From: an uncultured Bacteroidota bacterium
Lineage (GTDB): Bacteria; Bacteroidota; Bacteroidia; Bacteroidales; 4484-276
Assembly: GCA_903930725.1 (NCBI GenBank)
Contig: CAIYZW010000546.1
Location: 1-6,221, forward strand
Length of the DNA: 6,221 bases
Direction: 5' to 3'
A program made the position numbers and the translations under genes. Shown piece after piece: positions 1-5,592 of the stretch; within the stretch, counting starts at the first letter, position 1, and the number at the start of each line of letters is the position of its first letter. Under the pieces are notes generated by a model. It made no database searches, was not told the origin of the DNA, and saw only the letters and a list, made by a program, of their open reading frames with translations.

Positions 1-293
1 ACTCTTTTGAGATAAACCACGAAATTATCCCAGTTTTGGCCGGAGCGTTCGCCCTTGTAAGTTTTGAAAATGTTTTCGAGCGATCGTCTGATCAAAAGAT
101 TGTGCCTGAAGTTTTGATCCCACAGGATGTCTCGGCCGGCAAGGGCTGCTTCGTAAAGGTAGTACAGCAATATTTTTTGTGAAGTTTCCAGTTCATCAAA
201 ACCCGGTACACGAAAGCGTAAGATTTTTATGTCGGCAAACTGTTCGGTTTGAACTTTAAAGATTTTATCCTGAATAAGATTTTCTGTAATCAT
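1..293 (-). CDS. Dipeptidyl-peptidase III (peptidase family M49), N-terminal part, cut by the window edge
   Basis: My translation of the minus strand from ATG at 293 runs 97 codons without a stop to the window edge, so only the N-terminus is present. It carries FADIKILRFRVPGF (residues 19-32), YYLYEAALAGRDILWDQN (44-61) and VVYLKR (92-97), which match from memory the start of Bacteroidota DPP III proteins. Those are zinc exopeptidases that release dipeptides from the N-terminus of oligopeptides. The zinc motif HExxGH lies further along and is not in this window, so activity cannot be judged. An in-frame TAA directly precedes the ATG, so the start cannot lie further upstream. The N-terminus (MITENLIQDKIF) has no signal peptide or lipobox, which suggests a cytoplasmic protein. 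Many M49 proteins in this phylum have been annotated as dihydrofolate reductase; that would be wrong here. Confidence 0.85.
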   Translation of the reverse strand, partial: MITENLIQDKIFKVQTEQFADIKILRFRVPGFDELETSQKILLYYLYEAALAGRDILWDQNFRHNLLIRRSLENIFKTYKGERSGQNWDNFVVYLKR

Positions 294-312
294 TTAATTA
301 AGTGTTAGTCTG

Positions 313-343
313 CAAAAATATTCGAAATGCCAAATCCCTGAAA
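313..343 (-). promoter_or_regulatory. Candidate Bacteroidota promoter for the DPP III gene
   Basis: On the minus strand, TATTTTTG (320 to 313) fits the Bacteroidota -7 element TAnnTTTG exactly. TTTC (343-340) lies 19 bases upstream, where TTTG is expected, and matches three of four bases. Transcription would start near 306, leaving a leader of about a dozen bases before the ATG at 293. The call is by motif and position only. Confidence 0.45.
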
Positions 344-354
344 TCCGGATTTGG
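330..354. repeat. Inverted repeat overlapping the DPP III promoter spacer
   Basis: CCAAATCC (330-337) and GGATTTGG (347-354) are perfect 8-base inverted arms around a 9-base loop. The second arm also forms the 12-base palindrome AAATCCGGATTT (341-352). The dyad covers the -33 position and part of the spacer of the candidate promoter at 313-343, so it could be an operator. It also lies downstream of the kinase-like gene and could act on that transcript's 3' end, but no clean U-run follows it, so a classical terminator is not supported. Confidence 0.4.
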
Positions 355-430
355 AGAAATCAAATCGGAAATCAGAAGTTGAATATTAAAAATCCTGAAT
401 TTGGAAGGTTAAAAATGAAGATAGAAACCA

Positions 431-1123
431 TTAAATCAGCTTTTTAAGCTGCATCAACTGAACGATTGACGAAACAATCTGTTCGTTGGTCAGGTATTCG
501 GTGCTGAAATAAACATCGTAGCATTGGATGCAATTTCCTTCGGTGGCAAAGGCTTTGATGAGCTTTTCACGATTTTCGTCGAGTTCCTTAATTTTTTTAA
601 CAGCTTCTTTTGGTGTGATATTATGGCTGTTTGCAAAGTTATTGACCCGCCAGTCGAACCGGGCTACAAGCCTGATGTGGAGCGATTTTTCGATGTCACG
701 GTTAATTTGGGCAGCCGCTCTGCCAATAATTATCGAATGTCCGTTAACGCCAAAACCCCGGATTACATTTTTAATGGTATCCCTTATTTTCCAGTCGCTG
801 TGGTAGTATTTGGCCGAAAGCGATTCGAGAAACTCATCAATGAGCGACTTTTTTTCGTAGTTAAAAACGTATTCAATTTTTGAACCTTCAGTTTTAAGCT
901 CACGTGCCGAATCGTCTAAGATTTCTTTACTGATTACCTGCCAGGTGTCCTGTTCGGTTTTATGTTCCTGTAATTCATTTAGTTGGTTCGCCAGCAAATC
1001 GGAGATTATTTTTGCCGGACAGCCAAATTCGCGTGAAATTGTTACAACCGGGCCGGGGTCTTTTTGCATGTCCCCGTCCGGTGTGTATCTTGCGCTGAAA
1101 TATTTTTCCAATGGATTGCTCAT
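431..1123 (-). CDS. Cytidylate kinase-like family protein
   Basis: This 230-residue protein resembles the cytidylate kinase-like family (Pfam PF13189), a P-loop kinase group related to Cmk whose substrates are mostly unknown. After a short polar N-terminus comes the first strand with VVTISREFG (residues 26-34), then IIIGRAA (131-137), a strand HIRLVA (149-154), NREK in a lid-like stretch (184-187) and YDVYFST (202-208), all in the family order. Where many relatives have SREYGSGG, this protein has SREFGCPAK (30-38), so the phosphate-binding loop is altered and catalysis is uncertain. Length is normal for the family. The start at 1123 is limited by an in-frame TAA at 1136-1138; Met19 is a possible internal alternative that keeps the whole domain. 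It lies 73 bp downstream of the hydroxylase gene on the same strand. Family assignment is fairly sure; the substrate is not known. Confidence 0.8.
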   Translation of the reverse strand: MSNPLEKYFSARYTPDGDMQKDPGPVVTISREFGCPAKIISDLLANQLNELQEHKTEQDTWQVISKEILDDSARELKTEGSKIEYVFNYEKKSLIDEFLESLSAKYYHSDWKIRDTIKNVIRGFGVNGHSIIIGRAAAQINRDIEKSLHIRLVARFDWRVNNFANSHNITPKEAVKKIKELDENREKLIKAFATEGNCIQCYDVYFSTEYLTNEQIVSSIVQLMQLKKLI

Positions 1124-1150
1124 AATGTTGATGTTTTACAAAATTGTTTC

Positions 1151-1182
1151 TAAAAGTACGGTAATAATGTGGAATAATCAAC
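1151..1182 (-). promoter_or_regulatory. Candidate promoter for the kinase-like gene
   Basis: In the 73-bp gap between the hydroxylase and kinase-like genes, the minus strand reads TACTTTTA (1158 to 1151), one base off TAnnTTTG, with GTTG (1182-1179) 20 bases upstream, close to the -33 TTTG. A start near 1144 would leave a leader of about 20 bases. This would let the kinase-like gene be expressed without read-through from the hydroxylase gene. Motif evidence only. Confidence 0.35.
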
Positions 1183-1196
1183 GGAACCAGAAAATT

Positions 1197-2936
1197 TTAT
1201 TTTACGTCATCAATTAAATTCAGACCATTGTTGATAAGATTTGTCAGTTCCGGGTTTTCTGATTTCCTGTTAACCAGATAGGCCCGGATTTCGTCATCAA
1301 GGCCGCGCCGGATGCGATGTTTTGTAGCCAGTTCGAGCATCTCGAGCGGTAAAAGCCATTCGGCGGGGTAATCGGTTTTGATGATTTGCCAGATGTCGGG
1401 AATTCGTTTAAAAGGATGCCCTTCGGTGCGGATATCGCGGACTTCCTGATACAAAGCATGAAGTTTCCTGGCCTCGCGTGAATGAAGGATTTTATGGGTT
1501 TTTTCTTTTGGCACAGGGTACGTCAGTTTAAAGCCGTTTGGATCGGCAGGCCCCGAAAATGCCGAAATGATCGTTTCACCAACGACCATATCAAAAGTAC
1601 CCCAGTCGGGCTGAAATAATACTTTCCCATCATATTTAACAAGACATTCGCTGAAGGTGAAAATCAGGTTTTTATCTTCTTTTTTGAAAATACTTACGAG
1701 TGTACCGGCAACCGTTAATCCCGACTCAAAAAGTAGCTTAACATCATTTCCAACAATTACGCCAATATCATCCAAATAACCGGCAGTCATCAATTCCAGC
1801 GGTGTGTTGGTGTATTTTAACCTTCCGACCGGCGAGCCAAAACCTTCTTGGTGATAATCCTTTCCGTGGTTTTTTAATTGTTTGTTATTATAACAAAGCT
1901 GGGTTGGGCCGGTAGTTTTTAAATAAACCGGTACATCGTTTAATACGAAAACCTCAATAAAAGTCCCCGACACCTGCAAACCCGAACTATACACGCACGT
2001 GGCAGTATTCTGCGAACCGATGGCTTTGTTTATTCCGTAGAGTCCGCCACGCCTGAGTGCCATATTGTTGGCAAACTGGTTGAGAACGGTTTTGAGTTGA
2101 TCAAAATCGGGTGTTACAAAAAGCTGGGGTTGCTGGGTGGTGATATCGAAACTATAATTCACAGCTTCAATTGAATACGGAATCTTTTTTACTTCGGGTT
2201 TCATGCAGTTAAAGCTTTCGCCGATGGAAGACAGCAAACCGGCCCCATAAATTTTCGGATGTTTCAGATCGCCGATTAAACCATATTCAACAGTCCACCA
2301 GTGCAAATTACGGATGAGCGCCATTTCGGAGGGTTCACCAATTTCGTTCCCGATGGTTTGAAGTTGTTCTTCAGCCTCAGCAATAGCTTCTTGTGTAGTG
2401 TAAGGGTCGGCTTTTAAGATTGATAAAAGGCGGATTGCCTCATATTGTTCGTAATCTTTGGCCGATGAAAACGCCTTGCTGCCGATTTCGCCAAACAACT
2501 TTAAATAATCGGCATACCTTGTGTCGGCAATGATTGGAGCGTGGCCGGCGGCTTCGTGAATAATGTCGGGAGCCGGCGTGTATTCGATCTGATCAACCGG
2601 GCGGATGTCGGCGGCAATCACCAAAACTTTGTAAGCCTGAAATTCCATAAATGCTGCCGGTGGAATAAAACCGTCAACGGCAACGGCTGCCCAGCCGATT
2701 TCCTTCAAAATCCTGTTCATACCGTACATGTGCGGGATTTCGTCAACACTGATGCCCGTCTGGCGGAGCCCACCAAGGTAGGAGCGGTGCGCCACGTTTG
2801 TAAGAAACCTGATATTTTGCCTCATCACATAACGCCAGACTGCGTGATCCTGCGCTGTGTAACTGTTGTAAGGCTGTTCGATAATGAGGCTCAACAGATG
2901 TTTTGGCAGTTTGTCGAGTACTTCGTTGCTTTGCAT
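1197..2936 (-). CDS. Aromatic amino acid hydroxylase (phenylalanine 4-monooxygenase family) with long C-terminal extension
   Basis: Members of this family use non-haem iron, a tetrahydropterin and O2 to hydroxylate phenylalanine, tyrosine or tryptophan. The iron ligands are visible: His127 and His132 in PDIIHEAAGHAP (123-134) and Glu217 in WWTVEYGL (213-220). YGAGLLSSIGE (230-240) and a strand-rich end to about residue 297 complete the catalytic domain. There is no N-terminal ACT regulatory domain. His132 and Glu217 are 85 residues apart, against 40 in human phenylalanine hydroxylase, so about 45 helical, acidic residues are inserted. Residues about 298-579 form an extension absent from animal and proteobacterial enzymes, with a strand-rich internal duplication (318-354 and 405-440) and a helical, charged end. 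At 579 residues the protein is about twice the usual bacterial length; I recall Bacteroidota homologues of similar size. The ATG is the first in frame after a TAG at 2994-2996 on the plus map. Phenylalanine is the likeliest substrate, but the sequence does not settle it. Confidence 0.92.
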   Translation of the reverse strand: MQSNEVLDKLPKHLLSLIIEQPYNSYTAQDHAVWRYVMRQNIRFLTNVAHRSYLGGLRQTGISVDEIPHMYGMNRILKEIGWAAVAVDGFIPPAAFMEFQAYKVLVIAADIRPVDQIEYTPAPDIIHEAAGHAPIIADTRYADYLKLFGEIGSKAFSSAKDYEQYEAIRLLSILKADPYTTQEAIAEAEEQLQTIGNEIGEPSEMALIRNLHWWTVEYGLIGDLKHPKIYGAGLLSSIGESFNCMKPEVKKIPYSIEAVNYSFDITTQQPQLFVTPDFDQLKTVLNQFANNMALRRGGLYGINKAIGSQNTATCVYSSGLQVSGTFIEVFVLNDVPVYLKTTGPTQLCYNNKQLKNHGKDYHQEGFGSPVGRLKYTNTPLELMTAGYLDDIGVIVGNDVKLLFESGLTVAGTLVSIFKKEDKNLIFTFSECLVKYDGKVLFQPDWGTFDMVVGETIISAFSGPADPNGFKLTYPVPKEKTHKILHSREARKLHALYQEVRDIRTEGHPFKRIPDIWQIIKTDYPAEWLLPLEMLELATKHRIRRGLDDEIRAYLVNRKSENPELTNLINNGLNLIDDVK

Positions 2937-2977
2937 GGAAATGTGTTCTTTCTTGAAAATTTGATAAATAATCTGTT

Positions 2978-2985
2978 CAAAAATA
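2978..2985 (-). promoter_or_regulatory. Candidate -7 element for the hydroxylase gene
   Basis: The minus strand reads TATTTTTG here, an exact TAnnTTTG match, 41 bases before the hydroxylase ATG at 2936. No convincing TTTG lies 19-21 bases upstream, so only half of the promoter is supported. Start of transcription would be near 2971. Confidence 0.3.
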
Positions 2986-3063
2986 TCGCTTAAAATCTAT
3001 CCGGGGGCTTATTTGAAATGATTTAAGAAATTTTAAGGAATGCCTTTTCTGCAAAAAACCATG

Positions 3064-3071
3064 TATTTTTA
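3064..3071 (+). promoter_or_regulatory. Weak candidate -7 element for the glycosyltransferase-miaA unit
   Basis: TATTTTTA differs from TAnnTTTG in the last base and has no -33 element at the right distance. A start near 3077 would give a leader of about 18 bases to the TTG at 3095. It is the best candidate I see in the divergent 158-bp region (2937-3094), which otherwise holds AT-rich sequence and no clear operator. Confidence 0.22.
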
Positions 3072-3094
3072 CCGCTCAAATATCTGATTTTTGA

Positions 3095-4315
3095 TTGGAA
3101 AATTCTTCTAAAATTTACGTTGCCCTACCGCTCATTGATGAGTTGGACCATCTGCCCGGATTGCTTAATTGCCTTGAAAATCAAATTTATAGGAATTTTG
3201 AAATTTTTGTTTGTGTTAACCAGCCCGACGATTGGTGGGCACAGGAACAAAAACATCCGGCCTGCGAAAATAACCGTGAAACCCTACATATTTTGAATGA
3301 AATCAAAAACTTTCGGGTAACGATTATTGACAAAACTTCGCCCGGACTTGGCTGGACAGGAAAGCAGGCCGGGGTAGGGTGGGCGCGCAAAATCATTATG
3401 GACGAAATCAGTAAAGTGGCCGGTGAGCTGGATATTATTTTAAGCCTTGACGGCGATACTACTTTTTCGGAGAATTATTTCGTTTCGGTTTTGGAGGCGT
3501 TTACAACGAATCCCGAAATTCAATCCATCGCAATTCCTTATTATCACAGGCTTACCAGCGATGAAGTGGCTAATCTGGCCATCCTGCGTTACGAAATTTA
3601 TATGCGTTATTACGCGATAAATCTTTTGCGCATCCAAAGCCCGTATGCCTTTACAGCGCTTGGCTCGGCCATGGCCTGCACAGCAAAAGCTTATCGCCGT
3701 ATTGGCGGATTGACGCCTCATAAAAGTGGCGAGGATTTTTATTTTCTTCAAAAGTTACGGAAATTCGGAAACATGCTTATCACGCTGCCCGAAATGGTTT
3801 ATCCGGCTGCCCGGTTTTCGAGCCGTGTTTTTTTTGGCACTGGTCCGGCTATGATCAAAGGTGCAGCCGGCGACTGGAGCAGTTACCCGGTTTATAATTA
3901 TCACTTTTTTGATGAGGTTAGCGAAACTTTTAAAGCTTTTGAAAAACTTTATAAAGAGGATTTTGAAACCCCGATGACCGTATTTCTGGAGGAGAAATTT
4001 GGGGAAAGCCAGGTGTGGCAACCTTTGCGTGAAAATTCAAAAAGCGCCGGCCAATTTGTAAAAGCCTGCTCCACCAAAATTGACGGCCTTCGGATTTTAC
4101 AATATCTTAAATGGCGACATCAGCAAAATCCCGTAAATGACGAGGAAAATCTAAAAGGATTTTTATCGGCATTTTATAATCCGGATAATTTTAACGAAAT
4201 CCTCCCGGAACCCTTTGTTTTTGAGCAATGCAGCGTTGCGCAACTTAGTAAAATCAGGGATTTTTTATTTTTAAAAGAAACAGAATGGCAGCAAAAAATC
4301 AGGATTCTCCGGTGA
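3095..4315 (+). CDS. Family 2 (GT-A fold) glycosyltransferase, TTG start
   Basis: This 406-residue protein should transfer a sugar from a nucleotide-sugar donor; donor and acceptor are unknown. The GT-A domain fills roughly residues 6-240: first strand KIYVALPLIDE (6-16), second strand FEIFVCVNQ (35-43), a GWTGKQAG stretch (86-93), the metal-binding DxD as SLDGDT (117-122, Asp119 and Asp121), ALGSAMA (188-194) and GEDFYFLQKL (212-221) with a likely catalytic acid pair Glu213-Asp214. Residues 260-406 match nothing I recognise. I see no membrane segment or signal peptide, so it is probably cytosolic or peripheral at the inner membrane. An in-frame TGA (3092-3094) abuts the TTG and the next in-frame ATG is at codon 102, inside the domain, so a non-ATG start is forced unless there is a frameshift. 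Its 3' end overlaps miaA by 31 bases, which suggests co-transcription and coupled translation. Confidence 0.85.
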   Translation: MENSSKIYVALPLIDELDHLPGLLNCLENQIYRNFEIFVCVNQPDDWWAQEQKHPACENNRETLHILNEIKNFRVTIIDKTSPGLGWTGKQAGVGWARKIIMDEISKVAGELDIILSLDGDTTFSENYFVSVLEAFTTNPEIQSIAIPYYHRLTSDEVANLAILRYEIYMRYYAINLLRIQSPYAFTALGSAMACTAKAYRRIGGLTPHKSGEDFYFLQKLRKFGNMLITLPEMVYPAARFSSRVFFGTGPAMIKGAAGDWSSYPVYNYHFFDEVSETFKAFEKLYKEDFETPMTVFLEEKFGESQVWQPLRENSKSAGQFVKACSTKIDGLRILQYLKWRHQQNPVNDEENLKGFLSAFYNPDNFNEILPEPFVFEQCSVAQLSKIRDFLFLKETEWQQKIRILR

Positions 4316-5250
4316 TGATTACCATCCTTGGGCCAACAGCAACGGGCAAAACAAGGCTCGCAGCGCAGGTTGCCCATCAATTAAACGGCGAAATTATCAG
4401 CGCCGATTCGCGACAGGTTTATCGTGGCATGAACATCGGCACCGGCAAAGATTACGCCGATTACCAGGTTGATGGCCGGCAAATCCCTTTTCATCTGGTT
4501 GATATTGCCGATGCGGGTTACGAATACAACGTTTTCGAGTTTCGTGAAGATTTTTACATGGCTTTCGCCGAAATCCAAAACCGCCGCAAACAGCCCATTT
4601 TATGTGGCGGCACCGGCCTTTACTTAGAGGCTGTACTTTCGGGGTATAAAATGGTGAAAGTGCCCGTGAACGCTGAACTTCGCGAAAAACTTTCATCAAA
4701 ACGCATTGACGAACTTAACCTGATTTTATCTGAATTCCGCGAGCTTCACAACACTACCGACAGCACCGACATCCAACGAACCATCCGGGCTATCGAGATT
4801 GAGGAATATCTTAAAAACCATACCAGGCAACTGAACGATTTTCCTCAGATAAAATCAGTCATTTTTGGCCTTCAATTCGACAGGCAGATTATCCGGCAAC
4901 GGATCACCGAAAGGTTAAAAAGCCGGCTTGAGGGTGGCATGATTGAGGAAGTTAAAACGTTGCTCGATTCGGGTCTTCAACCTGCCCAGCTAAGTTTTTA
5001 TGGCCTCGAATATCGTTTTCTGACAGATTATGTAACCGGAAAAATCACCTACGACGACATGTTCGCACTGCTCAACACAGCCATCCATCAGTTTGCCAAG
5101 CGCCAGATGACCTGGTTCCGGCGCATGGAAAAAAAAGGTTTCCAGATTCATTGGATTGACGGAAATCTAAAAGATTCCGAAAAGGTTGGGCTTGTTTTGG
5201 ATGTTTTTGATAGGGGAAGAGTGGAAGAAATTAACCACATAGGCATATAG
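4285..5250 (+). CDS. miaA: tRNA dimethylallyltransferase (MiaA), divergent subfamily
   Basis: MiaA moves a dimethylallyl group from dimethylallyl diphosphate to N6 of A37 in tRNAs that read UNN codons, the first step towards ms2i6A. Visible motifs are the P-loop GPTATGKT (16-23), SADSRQVYRGMNIGTGKDY (39-57, with Asp41), HLVDI (70-74), GGTGLYL (108-114), DIQRTIRAIEI (162-172) and AKRQMTWFRR (271-280), all in family order; 321 residues is a normal length. The GTGKDY stretch replaces the commoner GTAKP, and I recall some Bacteroidota carry two MiaA proteins, so this may be the second type. The annotated ATG overlaps the glycosyltransferase gene by 31 bases. An in-frame ATG at 4315-4317 (Met11) forms TGATG with that gene's stop and would still give a complete P-loop, so it is an equally good start. 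The final codons (His318 to the stop) lie inside an 8-nt repeat array and may be a recent addition. Confidence 0.93.
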   Translation: MAAKNQDSPVMITILGPTATGKTRLAAQVAHQLNGEIISADSRQVYRGMNIGTGKDYADYQVDGRQIPFHLVDIADAGYEYNVFEFREDFYMAFAEIQNRRKQPILCGGTGLYLEAVLSGYKMVKVPVNAELREKLSSKRIDELNLILSEFRELHNTTDSTDIQRTIRAIEIEEYLKNHTRQLNDFPQIKSVIFGLQFDRQIIRQRITERLKSRLEGGMIEEVKTLLDSGLQPAQLSFYGLEYRFLTDYVTGKITYDDMFALLNTAIHQFAKRQMTWFRRMEKKGFQIHWIDGNLKDSEKVGLVLDVFDRGRVEEINHIGI

Positions 5251-5332
5251 GACACAGAGAAGGAAGGAAGGAAGATTGGAATGATGGAAGAATGGAAGAA
5301 TGGAAAATTGGAAGATTGGAATGATGGAAAAC
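5236..5332 (+). repeat. Degenerate 8-nt-period tandem array, running out of the miaA 3' end
   Basis: From 5277 the sequence splits into seven consecutive octamers that all begin TGGAA (for example TGGAATGA, TGGAAGAA, TGGAAAAT). Upstream, with one extra base at 5276, a similar 8-nt rhythm continues back to 5236 through CACATAGG, CATATAGG, ACACAGAG and AAGGAAGG. GGAAGATTGGAATGATGGAA occurs exactly twice (5270-5289 and 5310-5329), 40 bases or five units apart. The array is strongly purine-rich on the plus strand and includes the miaA stop codon. Function is unknown; it resembles slippage-grown intergenic repeats rather than a protein-coding or CRISPR array. Confidence 0.8.
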
Positions 5333-5360
5333 TATATTTATATAAAGTTGGTAAAAAACT

Positions 5361-5478
5361 GCCAACTGGCCACTGCCAAGTTTTGCCTTACGCCTTATGC
5401 CTCATGCCTTCTTCCTACTGCCCAGTGCCAACTGCCAACTGTTGACTTACGCCTTACGCCTTATTCCTATCGCCTAAA
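5361..5478 (+). repeat. Degenerate 7-nt-period tandem array (GCC-initial heptads)
   Basis: The sequence divides into about 16 heptads, most starting GCC and ending in T or C. GCCAACT appears at 5361, 5427 and 5434; GCCTTAC at 5385 and 5451; GCCTTAT at 5392 and 5458. Two 3-base interruptions (5382-5384 and 5448-5450) break the phase. GCCTTAC-GCCTTAT therefore occurs twice 66 bases apart, and ACTGCCAACTG occurs at 5358-5368 and 5431-5441. It is pyrimidine-rich on the plus strand, opposite in bias to the preceding octamer array. No stable hairpin or coding function is evident. Between the arrays, 5333-5360 is AT-rich and unremarkable. Confidence 0.8.
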
Positions 5479-5492
5479 TTAAAATAAATACC

Positions 5493-5500
5493 TACTTTTG
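5493..5500 (+). promoter_or_regulatory. Candidate -7 element for the YCII-domain gene
   Basis: TACTTTTG matches TAnnTTTG exactly just after the heptad array. The position 19-21 bases upstream falls at the edge of that array and contains no TTTG. Transcription from about 5507 would give a leader of about 86 bases before the ATG at 5593; I see no strong hairpin in that leader. Confidence 0.3.
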
Positions 5501-5592
5501 GCTGATGAAGGAAATGTCAAAGCTCAAATTCAAATTAATGTCTGGGTTTTTCCTGAAATCAAAAATCTGATCTAAATCAACTGTAAAACTTT

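Noticed and set aside
330..354. Intrinsic terminator for the kinase-like transcript
   Set aside because: The hairpin arms are only 8 bases, AT-rich in part, and no U-run follows directly on the minus strand.
524..883. Plus-strand reading frames of up to 119 codons opposite the kinase-like gene
   Set aside because: They lie antisense to a gene with clear family motifs and their translations look like nothing known.
2541..2993. A 150-codon plus-strand reading frame over the start of the hydroxylase gene
   Set aside because: It is antisense to the iron-ligand region of a well-supported enzyme and has no recognisable domain.
3061..3087. An 8-codon leader peptide before the glycosyltransferase
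   Set aside because: It has no run of a single regulatory amino acid and no attenuator-like hairpin follows; kept only as context for the TTG start.
5361..5478. CRISPR array
   Set aside because: The units are 7 nt with no spacers, and no cas gene is nearby.
5300..5482. A 60-codon plus-strand reading frame between miaA and the YCII gene
   Set aside because: It is a read-through of the octamer and heptad repeats, with a low-complexity product and no family resemblance.
5505..5570. A 21-codon reading frame (starting MKEMSKLKFK) upstream of the YCII gene
   Set aside because: It starts at the predicted transcription start, has no distinctive features and could easily occur by chance.
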